The position numbers and the translations under genes were made by a program. The notes under the pieces are model-generated. The model worked only from the letters and a program-made list of their open reading frames with translations. It was not told where the DNA came from and made no database searches. From assembly GCF_019668465.1 (NCBI RefSeq), contig NZ_AP024828.1, forward strand, positions 186,001-250,000: a DNA stretch of 64,000 nucleotides, given 5' to 3'. This document shows positions 33,068 through 41,577 of the stretch, piece after piece. This DNA is from Mycobacterium senriense (GTDB lineage: Bacteria; Actinomycetota; Actinomycetes; Mycobacteriales; Mycobacteriaceae). Numbering within the stretch: position 1 is the stretch's first letter; the number at the start of each line of letters is the position of its first letter.

Positions 33068-34066
33068 ATGGACACGTTTCAGGCGCTCGTCGCGCGCCAA
33101 GATGGTGACCGGATAACCGCGTCGGTCGAGACGCTGAACCACTCCGACCTGCCGCCCGGCGATGTGACCATCCGGGTCCTGTATTCCAGCGTCAACTACA
33201 AAGACTCGCTGGCACTGACGCCGGGTGGCGGCGTGGTGCGCGACTACCCGGTGGTCCCGGGCATCGACCTGACCGGTGAGGTCGTCGAGTCGACGTCGGC
33301 CGACTTCGCCGTCGGCGACCAGGTACTGGCCCACGGGTATGCAATCGGCACCGGTCACCACGGCGGCTACGCCGAGTACGCACGCGTGCCGGCCGACCAG
33401 GTGGTGGCGCTCGGTGCGTTGAGCCCGCGCGAGGGCGCCGCGATCGGAACGGCGGGCTTCACCGCCGCGATGAGTGTGCGGGCGCTGATCGACTGGGGCA
33501 TCACGCCCGACGCCGGTCCCATCGTCGTCACCGGAGCCAGCGGCGGCGTCGGCTCGGTCAGTGTGGACCTGCTGGCGGGCGCCGGGTATCAGGTCGTCGC
33601 CTCGAGCGGCAAGGCCGAAGCCGTTGGCCGGCTGAAAGCCCTTGGCGCCGCGGAGGTTATCGGCCGGTTGCCCGCCGACCCCGACGCCAAGCCACGGCCG
33701 CTCGGCAAGGCGCGCTGGGCGGGTGGGGTGGACTGTGTCGGCGGTGCGACGCTGGCCGACGTGCTCAGCACCGTCGATTACGGCGGCGCGGTGGCGGCCA
33801 GCGGCCTCACCGGCGGCCCGGCCCTGCACACCACGGTGCTGCCCTTCATCCTGCGCGGCGTCGCGTTGCTGGGTATGGATTCGGTGCTGATGCCGATCGG
33901 ACCGCGCCGCGAATTGTGGGCCCGGCTCGGCAATTCGTTGCGGCCACGTCAGCTGGACTCGCTGATTAGCGAGGTCGACGTGAAAGACGTCGTCGGCGTG
34001 ATCGATCAGGTGCGCGCCGGCAAATTCTCCGGGCGGGCCGTGGTGCGGGTCGCGGGTGGATTTTGA
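33068..34066 (+). CDS. AcuI/YhdH-family acrylyl-CoA reductase-like protein
   Basis: This 332-residue medium-chain reductase without zinc ligands has the YhdH/AcuI signature: VLYSSVNYKDSLALTPGGGVVRDYP, VPGIDLTGEVVE, AAIGTAGFTAAMSV, the NADPH loop VVTGASGGVGSVSVDLL, GVALLGMDSVLMP and the end GRAVVRVAG. Relatives reduce acryloyl-CoA to propionyl-CoA with NADPH. It fits the acyl-CoA setting between fadE23 and fadB4. ATG 33068 follows GAAGG. M. tuberculosis lacks a gene here, so this and the reductase beside it are insertions relative to that species. Confidence 0.88.
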   Translation: MDTFQALVARQDGDRITASVETLNHSDLPPGDVTIRVLYSSVNYKDSLALTPGGGVVRDYPVVPGIDLTGEVVESTSADFAVGDQVLAHGYAIGTGHHGGYAEYARVPADQVVALGALSPREGAAIGTAGFTAAMSVRALIDWGITPDAGPIVVTGASGGVGSVSVDLLAGAGYQVVASSGKAEAVGRLKALGAAEVIGRLPADPDAKPRPLGKARWAGGVDCVGGATLADVLSTVDYGGAVAASGLTGGPALHTTVLPFILRGVALLGMDSVLMPIGPRRELWARLGNSLRPRQLDSLISEVDVKDVVGVIDQVRAGKFSGRAVVRVAGGF

Positions 34067-34139
34067 GGCGGCAGTAGGCTGACCACGCGCTGCTCGGGCG
34101 CATTGTGGCAGCGGCGATGGCGGTGACGACGGAGGTGGC

Positions 34140-35111
34140 ATGCGCGCGGTACAGGTGACTCGGCTCGATGGTCCGGACGCGGTCGAGTTGACCGACATCG
34201 ACGAACCGTCGGGCGACGGGGTCGTCGTCGACGTGCACGCGGCCGGGGTCGCCTTCCCGGACGCCCTACTCACCCGGGGTCTCTACCAATACCGGCCCGA
34301 GTTGCCGTTCGTGCTCGGCGCCGAGATCGCCGGCGTGGTCCGATCCGCACCCGAGGGCGCGAACGTGCGCGCCGGCGACCGGGTGGTTGGCCTTACGATG
34401 CTGTCCGGCGGCATGGCCGAGGTCGCGGTGCTGGCCCCGGACCGGGTGTTCAAGCTGCCCGACAACGTGAGCTTCGAGGCGGGCGCCGGCCTGCTCTTCA
34501 ACGACCTGACGGTGTACTTCGCGCTGACCGTTCGAGGTCGGCTGCAGCGCGGCGAGACGGTTCTGGTGCACGGCGCGGCCGGAGGCATCGGGACCTCGGC
34601 GCTGCGGCTGGCGCCGGCGCTGGGCGCCTCCCGGACCATCGCCGTGGTCAGCACCCAGGACAAGGCCGACATCGCGACGGCGGCCGGCGCGACGGATGTG
34701 GTGCTGGCCGACGGTTTCAAGGACGCGGTGCAGGAATTGACCCACGGCCGTGGCGTCGACGTCGTCGTCGACCCGGTCGGCGGCGACCGATTCACCGATT
34801 CCCTGCGCTCGCTTACTCCCGGCGGGCGGCTGCTGGTCGTCGGGTTCACCGGCGGCGAGATCCCCACCGTCAAGGTAAACCGGTTGCTGCTCAACAACAT
34901 TGACGTGGTCGGCGTGGGTTGGGGCGCCTGGGCGGGGACGCATCCGGGCGCGCTGGACGAGCAGTGGGCCGGACTGGAGCGATTGCTCACCTCCGGGGAG
35001 CTGGCCCCGCCCGAGCCGGTGACCTATCCGTTGGAAGAAGCCGGGGCCGCCGTCGCCTCCCTGGAGAATCGCAGCGCCAAGGGGAAGGTCGTACTGCGCG
35101 TCCGCGGTTAG
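34140..35111 (+). CDS. fadB4: NADPH:quinone oxidoreductase-type MDR protein FadB4
   Basis: This 323-residue zinc-free MDR protein has the same length and order as M. tuberculosis FadB4 (Rv3141). Motifs are VDVHAAGVAFPDALLTRG, PFVLGAEIAGVV, the NADPH motif VLVHGAAGGIGTSALRLA, VDVVVDPVGGDRFTDSLR, GGRLLVVGFTGGEIPTVK and a final GKVVLRVRG. It is a quinone or enoyl reductase; despite the name it is not a hydroxyacyl-CoA dehydrogenase. GGAGG stands six bases before ATG 34140. Confidence 0.93.
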   Translation: MRAVQVTRLDGPDAVELTDIDEPSGDGVVVDVHAAGVAFPDALLTRGLYQYRPELPFVLGAEIAGVVRSAPEGANVRAGDRVVGLTMLSGGMAEVAVLAPDRVFKLPDNVSFEAGAGLLFNDLTVYFALTVRGRLQRGETVLVHGAAGGIGTSALRLAPALGASRTIAVVSTQDKADIATAAGATDVVLADGFKDAVQELTHGRGVDVVVDPVGGDRFTDSLRSLTPGGRLLVVGFTGGEIPTVKVNRLLLNNIDVVGVGWGAWAGTHPGALDEQWAGLERLLTSGELAPPEPVTYPLEEAGAAVASLENRSAKGKVVLRVRG

Positions 35112-35210
35112 GCGCTGCACGCGGCCCCAGCTGCCACAGTGGTTTGACTGCCCGCCTCGTAGCCGCGGTGATCCTCGTGCGACCGCTCGTCGGCGACCCT
35201 TGTGCGGTGC

Positions 35211-35242
35211 CAAAAGAGAAAGTAATGTCACTTTCAGTTTTG
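35211..35242. promoter_or_regulatory. Near-perfect inverted repeat upstream of the dioxygenase-like operon
   Basis: Arms CAAAAGAGAAAGT (35211-35223) and ACTTTCAGTTTTG (35230-35242) pair except at two adjacent positions, around a 6-bp AATGTC spacer. It is AT-rich in a GC-rich setting and ends 46 bp before the first gene. A TetR gene inside the operon (39686-40330) is the natural candidate ligand. Confidence 0.6.
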
Positions 35243-35288
35243 TAGACCTTGATCGCCACCCAGCTGGTCCCCACCGGAGGAGCCGTCC

Positions 35289-36377
35289 ATGGAATCCTCT
35301 GTGCACCTGCGAAAAGGCCGAACACCGCGCCGCCTGCACGCCGACCTCGAAGGCCTCAAGGACGACGAGTTGGGCCGGGGCGGATTCACCGGCCGCACCG
35401 CCAACCTGTACCGGCGCAACGACCCCACCGCCTACCGATCGGTCGGCCCGCTGCGGCCCATCGATGTGCTGTCCAGCGAGCTCAAGCCCAGCGACGCCAC
35501 CGCAGCGGACGGTGGACCACTGCTGATGTTCCGCAACGACGACTGCCGAATCCTGTTGAGCCGTCGTCACGAGCCGATGCCGTTCTTCGTCCGCCACGTC
35601 GACGGCGACCTGCTGTGCTTCGTCCACCAGGGCAGCGGCCTGGCCGAGACCGAATTCGGGCCGCTGCGCTACCGGGAGGGCGACTGGCTGTACATCCCGA
35701 AGGCATGCACCTGGCGCCAGCTGCCCGACAGCGCGACGACGATGCTGATGATCGAGGCCACCGACGAGTTTCGGGTGCCGCCGCCCGGCGCACTGGGCCG
35801 CCACTTCCCCTTCGATCCGTCGCAGGTCGTCATCCCCGAGCCGGCGCCGGCCGAGGAGGCCGACGGCGAATTCGAGGTTCGGCTCATCCACGAGGGCGGC
35901 CCGACAACGCTGTTCTACCAACACAATCCGCTCGACGTCGAGGGCTGGCGCGGCGACAACTTCGCGTTCACGTTCAACATCGCCGACTACAACGTGGTCA
36001 CCTCCGACAGCGTCCACCTGCCGCCGACGGTGCACCTGTTCATGCAGGCCACCGGCGTCTACGTGATGAACTTCCTGCCCAAGCCCGCCGAGGGCATCCC
36101 GGGCACCGAACGCACACCGTGGTATCACCGCAACGTCGACTACGACGAGATCGCCTTCTTCCACGGCGGCTCGCTGTACGGCATCCCGATGCCACCCGGT
36201 TTGATTTCCCATGCGCCGCAAGGGGTTCACCACGGCGCACCGGAGAAGGCACGCGAACGGGCGCGCCGCAAGTTCGACGACTACTCCCGCGTCGACTGGC
36301 AGGTAATCGCCATCGACACGCGCCGGCGGCTCACCCCGTCGGCGGAGGTACTGGCCCACGACCTAGGACAACATTGA
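35289..36377 (+). CDS. Homogentisate 1,2-dioxygenase-like cupin enzyme
   Basis: This 362-residue protein follows the HGD fold: YRSVGPLRPIDVL, PMPFFVRHVDGDLLCFVHQG, WLYIPKACTWRQLP, then the C-terminal catalytic cupin with SVHLPPTVH, VMNFLPKPAEG and WYHRNVDYDEIAFFHGG. The first iron-ligand His of YHRN is present; six residues on, where HGD has Glu, it has Asp followed by Glu. The last His lies in GVHHGAPEK. It is shorter than true HGD (about 430-440). It may cleave another hydroxylated ring or a dihydroxy acid. It is the first gene of the operon-like run to 42904. Confidence 0.8.
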   Translation: MESSVHLRKGRTPRRLHADLEGLKDDELGRGGFTGRTANLYRRNDPTAYRSVGPLRPIDVLSSELKPSDATAADGGPLLMFRNDDCRILLSRRHEPMPFFVRHVDGDLLCFVHQGSGLAETEFGPLRYREGDWLYIPKACTWRQLPDSATTMLMIEATDEFRVPPPGALGRHFPFDPSQVVIPEPAPAEEADGEFEVRLIHEGGPTTLFYQHNPLDVEGWRGDNFAFTFNIADYNVVTSDSVHLPPTVHLFMQATGVYVMNFLPKPAEGIPGTERTPWYHRNVDYDEIAFFHGGSLYGIPMPPGLISHAPQGVHHGAPEKARERARRKFDDYSRVDWQVIAIDTRRRLTPSAEVLAHDLGQH

Positions 36378-37579
36378 TGACCCAAGCACAAGCCGTGAAA
36401 CCCAAGAAGCACGAATACGAGCGAATCCCCTATCTCGTTGCCTTCCAGAACAATTCCGGGGTACGAGACGTCTACGGCGGGCTGGCCGAGATCACCGTGC
36501 TGGAAAGCTACCTGCTCAAGCCGACGGACAAGCCGTCCGACACCGTGCTGGTGTTCATGCATCCCATCGGCGGCGGCGCCTACCTGCCGATGATCAACGC
36601 GCTGGCGCGGGCCGGCCATCACGTCATCTACTGCAACAGCCGCTTCCGCGGCACCGACTCTGCGCTGCTGATGGAGAAGGTCGTCGAGGATCTCGGCGAG
36701 TGCATCAAGGACGCCAAGAAGCGGCTGGGCTACCAGAAGGTGGTACTGGCCGGATGGAGTGGCGGCGGTTCGCTGTCGGTGTTCTACCAGCAGCAGGCGC
36801 AGAATCCCACCATCACGTCCAGCCCGACGGGTGACGGTCCCGACCTGACCAAACTCGACCTGCCCACGGCCGACGGCATCATGCTGCTGGCCGCGCACAT
36901 CAGCCGGCACGGCACGCTGACCGAATGGCTGGACGCGTCGATCCTCGACGAATCCGACCCCACCAAGCGCGACCCCGAGCTGGACCTGTACAACCCCGAC
37001 AACCCCAATCAGCCGCCCTACAGCCAAGAATTCCTGGACCGCTACCGGCAGGCACAGATCGACCGCAACCGGCGCATCACCGCATGGGTCAGGGACAAGC
37101 TGGCCGAGCTGGCGGCCGCCGGCCGGCCCGACGACGAGTTCGGTTTCGTCGTGCACGGCACCATGGCCGACCCGCGCTGGCTGGACCCGGCCGTCGATCC
37201 CAACGAACGCGTCCCCGGCACCTGCTACCTGGGGGATCCTCAGGTGGTGAACATGAGCCCGGTCGGGCTGGCCCGGTTCTCCACCCTGCGCGGCTGGCTT
37301 TCGCAGTGGAGCTACGACGACGCCCGCGGCGACGCGGTGGCCTGCGGCCCGGACATCGCGATCCCCGCGCTGGTGATCGGTAACCTGGCGGATGACGCCT
37401 GCACACCCAGCCACACCCGCCGGCTGTTCCAGGCGATCGGACACGAGGACAAGGAGATGCACGAAATCCCCGGCGCCACACACTATTACGCGGGCCCCGA
37501 CCAGCGCGACGCGCTGCGGGCCGCCGTCACTATCGTCACCGACTGGCTGGTGGGGCACGATTTCGCGAGCGCCGAATGA
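36377..37579 (+). CDS. Alpha/beta hydrolase
   Basis: This 400-residue protein overlaps the upstream stop by one base (TGATG). The hydrolase core shows VLVFMHPIGGGAYLP (oxyanion HPIGGG), nucleophile elbow VVLAGWSGGGSLS with Ser, an acid around IPALVIGNLADDACTP, and His in IPGATHYYAGPD. A mid-protein cap of about 150 residues contains PELDLYNPDNPNQPPYSQEF. It probably hydrolyses a ring-cleavage product or an ester/thioester in the same pathway. Substrate not predictable. The 3' end overlaps the CoA-transferase start by 4 bp. Confidence 0.85.
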   Translation: MTQAQAVKPKKHEYERIPYLVAFQNNSGVRDVYGGLAEITVLESYLLKPTDKPSDTVLVFMHPIGGGAYLPMINALARAGHHVIYCNSRFRGTDSALLMEKVVEDLGECIKDAKKRLGYQKVVLAGWSGGGSLSVFYQQQAQNPTITSSPTGDGPDLTKLDLPTADGIMLLAAHISRHGTLTEWLDASILDESDPTKRDPELDLYNPDNPNQPPYSQEFLDRYRQAQIDRNRRITAWVRDKLAELAAAGRPDDEFGFVVHGTMADPRWLDPAVDPNERVPGTCYLGDPQVVNMSPVGLARFSTLRGWLSQWSYDDARGDAVACGPDIAIPALVIGNLADDACTPSHTRRLFQAIGHEDKEMHEIPGATHYYAGPDQRDALRAAVTIVTDWLVGHDFASAE

Positions 37580-38781
37580 CGGTGACCGGCGCGCTGGACG
37601 GCGTTCGGGTGCTCGAACTGGGCACCCTGATCGCCGGGCCCTTCGCCGGCCGGCTGCTCGGCGACATGGGCGCCGACGTCATCAAGGTGGAACTTCCCAA
37701 GACCCCGGACCCGCTGCGCACCTGGGGTCAGGCCGAGCTCGACGGGCAGCACGTCTTCTGGACGGTGCACGCGCGCAACAAGAAGGCGATCACCCTCGAC
37801 CTGCGCCACCCCCGTGGGCGCGAACTGTTCTGCGAGCTCGTCGAGAAGTCCGACATCGTGGTGGAGAACTTCCGTCCGGGCACCCTGGAAAAGTGGAACC
37901 TGGGTTACGACGTGCTCAGCGAACGCAATCCAGGCATCATCCTGGTCCGGGTGTCCGGCTACGGGCAGACCGGACCGGACGCCACCAAGGCCGGCTACGC
38001 CTCGGTCGCCGAAGCGGCCAGCGGGCTGCGCCACCTCAACGGGTTTCCGGGCGGTCCGCCGCCCCGGCTGGCACTCTCGCTCGGCGACAGCCTGGCCGGC
38101 ATGTTCGGCGCCCAGGGTGCGCTGGCCGCGCTGTACCGGCGCAGCGTCACCGGACGCGGCCAGGTGGTCGACGTCGCCCTGACCGAATCATGCCTTGCCG
38201 TACAGGAATCCACCATCCCCGACTACGACGTCGCCGGCGTGGTGCGCGGACCGTCGGGCACCCGGCTCGAAGGCATCGCCCCGTCCAACATCTACCGCAG
38301 CGCCGACGGCTCGTGGGTGGTGATCGCCGCCAATCAGGACACCGTCTTCGCCCGGCTGTGCAAGGCGATGGGCCGCCCGGAGCTGGCCACCGACGACCGG
38401 TTCGCCACGCACGTCGCGCGGGGCCGCAATCAAGACGAACTCGACAACATCATCGGCGCGTGGGCCGCGGAACGCCAGCCCGGTGAGATCATCGAAACCC
38501 TCTCCGCCGCAGGGGTGATCGCGGGGCCGATCAACACCGTCGCCGAAGTGGTCAACGACCCGCAGCTGCGGGCGCGCGGCATGCTGGTCGAGCACTACGA
38601 CGAGCGCGTGCGGCGCAACGTCTTGGGCCCGGGCATCGTGCCGATGCTCTCGGAATCGCCGGGGCAAGTCCGCAACGCCGGCCCCGCGCGCCCGGGCCAG
38701 CACAACGACGACATCTTCATCGGGCTGCTGGGCAAGACGGCCGAGGAGCTCGATCAGCTGCGCGCCGAGGAGGTGCTGTGA
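37576..38781 (+). CDS. CaiB/BaiF family III CoA-transferase
   Basis: This 401-residue protein has the family III signature: LDGVRVLELGTLIAGPFAGRLLGDMGADVIKVE, with Asp of GDMGADVIK; ARNKKAITLDLRHPRGRELF; VENFRPGTLEKWNLGYD; VSGYGQTGPD; and LALSLGDSLAGMFGAQGALAAL. The catalytic Asp that binds CoA is in LGDSLAG. It moves CoA from a donor acyl-CoA to a carboxylate, activating a free acid for the downstream lyase or dehydrogenase. It is coupled to both neighbours by 4-bp overlaps. Confidence 0.92.
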   Translation: MTVTGALDGVRVLELGTLIAGPFAGRLLGDMGADVIKVELPKTPDPLRTWGQAELDGQHVFWTVHARNKKAITLDLRHPRGRELFCELVEKSDIVVENFRPGTLEKWNLGYDVLSERNPGIILVRVSGYGQTGPDATKAGYASVAEAASGLRHLNGFPGGPPPRLALSLGDSLAGMFGAQGALAALYRRSVTGRGQVVDVALTESCLAVQESTIPDYDVAGVVRGPSGTRLEGIAPSNIYRSADGSWVVIAANQDTVFARLCKAMGRPELATDDRFATHVARGRNQDELDNIIGAWAAERQPGEIIETLSAAGVIAGPINTVAEVVNDPQLRARGMLVEHYDERVRRNVLGPGIVPMLSESPGQVRNAGPARPGQHNDDIFIGLLGKTAEELDQLRAEEVL

Positions 38782-39671
38782 CACACGTTGAGATTCGAGA
38801 AGTGGCCCTGCGCGACGGCCTGCAGATCGAAACCCCGATTCCGTTGTCGGCCAAGCTTGAACTGCTGGCCGCGGTGGCGGCCACCGGGGTTCGCGAAGTA
38901 GAGGTCACCGCGTTCGTCTCCCCGACCAAGGTGCCGTCGATGGCCGATGCCGCCGAGCTGGCCGCCCATCTGCATGACTATCCCGACATCGAATTCTCGG
39001 CCCTGGTGGCCAGTCCCAACGGCGCGAAGCGGGCCGTCGCCGCGGGGCTGCGCTCCATCGAATACGTGGTGGCCGCCGACGACACCTTCAGCACGGCCAA
39101 CGTCGGGCGCACCAGCACCGAAGCCACCAGCCAGATCGACGAGATCGTCGCCATCGCGCACGACGGCGACGTCACCGTCGAAGTCGTCATCGCCACCGCC
39201 TGGGACTCCCCGTTCGAAGGTCCCACCCCGCCCCACCGGGTGCTCGAGATCGCCGCGGCCGCCCGCGACCGCGGCGCCGACCGCCTGTCGATCGCCGACA
39301 CCATCGGCACCACCACCCCGGGCCGGGTGAGTTCGCTGATCGCGCAACTGCGTCCGGTGATCGGCGACCTGCCGCTGGGCGGGCATTTCCACAACACCCG
39401 CGGCTCGGGCCTGGCCAGTGCCTACGCCGCGGTCAGCTCCGGGGTGACCCGACTGGACGCCTCGGTCGGCGGACTGGGGGGCTGCCCCTTCGCGCCGGGT
39501 GCCACCGGCAACATCGCCACCGAGGATCTCGTATACCTGCTGGCCGACAGCGGCATCGACGTGGACGTCGACCTGCAGGCCGCCATCGCCGCGGCCGGCG
39601 TGGCGAAGTCGTTGGTGGGTCACGACCTGCCGAGCGCCCTGTTGCGCGCCGGCGACCGACGGAGACATTAA
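38778..39671 (+). CDS. Hydroxymethylglutaryl-CoA lyase-family enzyme
   Basis: This 297-residue TIM-barrel lyase shows the DRE-TIM hallmarks: EIREVALRDGLQIE with Arg-Asp, EVEVTAFVSPTKVPSMAD, LSIADTIGTTTPG with the metal Asp, GGHFHNTRG with the metal His pair, and LDASVGGLGGCPFAPGATGN with the catalytic Cys loop. It should split 3-hydroxy-3-methylglutaryl-CoA or an analogue into acetyl-CoA and an oxo-acid. The GTG start overlaps the CoA-transferase stop (GTGA). The acid activated by the CoA-transferase may feed it. Confidence 0.92.
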   Translation: MTHVEIREVALRDGLQIETPIPLSAKLELLAAVAATGVREVEVTAFVSPTKVPSMADAAELAAHLHDYPDIEFSALVASPNGAKRAVAAGLRSIEYVVAADDTFSTANVGRTSTEATSQIDEIVAIAHDGDVTVEVVIATAWDSPFEGPTPPHRVLEIAAAARDRGADRLSIADTIGTTTPGRVSSLIAQLRPVIGDLPLGGHFHNTRGSGLASAYAAVSSGVTRLDASVGGLGGCPFAPGATGNIATEDLVYLLADSGIDVDVDLQAAIAAAGVAKSLVGHDLPSALLRAGDRRRH

Positions 39672-39685
39672 GTGCGGGGGAACTG

Positions 39686-40330
39686 ATGTCTGCCCCGGAG
39701 GCGAACCGAGAGCTGACCGCCAAAGGCCGCCAGACCAGGCAGGCCATCGAGCAGGCCGCCCGGAAGCTCTTCGCCGAACGGGGTTTTCACGGCACCACCC
39801 TGGCCGAGATCACCTCGGCCGCCGGGAAATCGGCTGCCGTGTTCTACCGGTATTTCACCGATAAGGAAGACCTGCTGGCCGCACTCGCGGAATCGTTCCT
39901 GCACGAGGTGGTGGCGCCGTCGGGATTGAGTGTCCACCTGCCGGAGTCTCCCGACGACGATGCCTTCTTCACCTCGGTGGTCACCGGCTACTGGAACATG
40001 TTCAAGCAGAACATCGGCATCATGATCGCCGTGGCCCAGCTGGCCGCCACTCAGCAGCGCTTCGCGGCCGTGCAGAACGAATTCCGGCGGTTCGGAATGG
40101 ATCTCGTGGCGGCATCGGTGCGCCGGGCCCAGGAACAGGGCTACGGCGCCGAGCTGCACCCCGAGCACACCGCGGCGGCCATCGCGTTGCTGTTCGAGAA
40201 CTTCACTACCGTGTTCGTCGGACCATCCGGGCCGGCGGGCCTCGGCCTGAACATCAGCGACGAAGACGCCATCGCGACCTTGTCGACGGTCTGGAAGAAA
40301 ACCCTGTACGGCGGCCTCACGGGATCTTAG
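39686..40330 (+). CDS. TetR-family transcriptional regulator
   Basis: This 214-residue protein has an N-terminal helix-turn-helix typical of TetR: RQTRQAIEQAARKLFAERGFHGTTLAEITSAAGKSAAVFYRYFTDKEDLLAAL. The remaining helices form a ligand-binding domain. It lies inside the operon, between the lyase and the acyl-CoA dehydrogenase, and probably represses it in response to an acyl-CoA or aromatic ligand. The inverted repeat at 35211-35242 is the best candidate operator; the 26-bp palindrome at fadE24 is another. Confidence 0.92.
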   Translation: MSAPEANRELTAKGRQTRQAIEQAARKLFAERGFHGTTLAEITSAAGKSAAVFYRYFTDKEDLLAALAESFLHEVVAPSGLSVHLPESPDDDAFFTSVVTGYWNMFKQNIGIMIAVAQLAATQQRFAAVQNEFRRFGMDLVAASVRRAQEQGYGAELHPEHTAAAIALLFENFTTVFVGPSGPAGLGLNISDEDAIATLSTVWKKTLYGGLTGS

Positions 40331-40338
40331 GAGAAGAC

Positions 40339-41577
40339 GTGGATTTCACTCTGCCAGAGCACCTTCCGGGCCTGCTCGCCGAGATGGACGAGTTCATCGA
40401 GACCGAGATCAAGCCGCTGGAACGCGAGAACATGCAGTACTTCGACCAGCGCCGTGAGCATGCACGCACCGATTGGGACAACGACGGGATCCCGACGCGC
40501 GAATGGGAGGAACTGCTCTTCGAGATGCGCCGGCGAGCCGACAAGGCCGGCTGGCTGCGCTACGGACTGCCGGCCGCACTGGGCGGCCGTGACGGCAGCA
40601 ACGTCGACATGGCCGTCATCCGGGAACATTTGGCGCACAAGGGCCTTGGCCTGCACAACGACCTGCAGAACGAATCGTCGATCGTCGGGAACTTCCCGCA
40701 GGTGATCATGATGGAGCGGTTCGGCACCGACGAGCAACGAAAGGAATGGTCGGAGGCGCTGATCACCGGGGAGCGGTCCATGGCGTTCGGCCTGACCGAG
40801 CCGCAACACGGATCGGACGCCACGTGGCTGGAGACGCACGCCGAACGCGACGGCGACAGCTGGGTGATCAACGGCTCCAAGCGGTTCAACACCGGCGTGC
40901 ACCGCGCGACCCACGACCTGGTCTTCGCGCGCACCTCCGGCGAGCCGGGGGCCGCGGTCGGCATCACCGCGTTCCTGGTGCCCACCGATTCGCCCGGCTT
41001 CAACGTCCCCTACTACTGGTGGACCTTCAACATGCCGACCGACCACGGCGAAGTCGAGTTGACCGATGTTCGGATTCCCACCGAAGCGGTGCTCGGCGAG
41101 GTGGACCGCGGCCTGGAAGTTGCTCAAACCTTCCTGCACGAGAACCGGATTCGGCAGGCGGCGAGCAGCCTTGGCGCGGCGCAGTACTGTATCGACCGCG
41201 CCGCCGAGTACGCGGCCGGCCGCAAAGTGTTCGGCAAGCCGCTGTCGGTGAACCAGGCCGTGCAGTGGCCGCTGGCCGAGCTGGCGACCGAAGCGCAGAT
41301 GGTGCGGCTGCTGGTGGCCTACGCCGCCTGGCATCTGGACCGCGACCACCACATGGAGGTCTCCGACAAGGTGTCGATGGCGAACTACCGCGCCAACCGG
41401 CTGGTCTGCGACGCCGCCGACCGCGCCATGCAGGTCTACGGCGGCCTCGGTTACAGCCGGCACGAGCAGTTCGAACACATCTACCGCCATCACCGTCGCT
41501 ACCGGATCACCGAGGGCGCGGAGGAGATCCAGATTCGCCGGGTGGCCCAGCGGCTGTTCAAATTCGGCAACAAGTGA
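40339..41577 (+). CDS. Acyl-CoA dehydrogenase family protein (LvaC/ACAD11-like)
   Basis: This 412-residue protein has the ACAD fold: AFGLTEPQHGSDATWLETHAERD, SWVINGSKRFNTGVHRATHDL, RIRQAASSLGAAQYCIDRAAEYAAGRKVFGKPL, MQVYGGLGYSRHEQFEHIYRHHRRYRITEGAEEIQ, with Glu in TEG at the catalytic position. The C-terminal RITEGAEEIQIRRVAQ is the type found beside APH-fold kinases (ACAD10/11, LvaC). In that system the enzyme does not do ordinary beta-oxidation but processes 4-phospho-acyl-CoA. GTG 40339; the next gene's ATG overlaps its stop. Confidence 0.85.
   Translation: MDFTLPEHLPGLLAEMDEFIETEIKPLERENMQYFDQRREHARTDWDNDGIPTREWEELLFEMRRRADKAGWLRYGLPAALGGRDGSNVDMAVIREHLAHKGLGLHNDLQNESSIVGNFPQVIMMERFGTDEQRKEWSEALITGERSMAFGLTEPQHGSDATWLETHAERDGDSWVINGSKRFNTGVHRATHDLVFARTSGEPGAAVGITAFLVPTDSPGFNVPYYWWTFNMPTDHGEVELTDVRIPTEAVLGEVDRGLEVAQTFLHENRIRQAASSLGAAQYCIDRAAEYAAGRKVFGKPLSVNQAVQWPLAELATEAQMVRLLVAYAAWHLDRDHHMEVSDKVSMANYRANRLVCDAADRAMQVYGGLGYSRHEQFEHIYRHHRRYRITEGAEEIQIRRVAQRLFKFGNK

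Noticed and set aside
34266..36359. Long minus-strand open frame (697 codons) opposite fadB4 and the dioxygenase-like gene
   Set aside because: It is antisense to two clearly conserved genes, has no recognisable motif and is rich in Arg/Gly/His, as expected from high-GC third-position bias.
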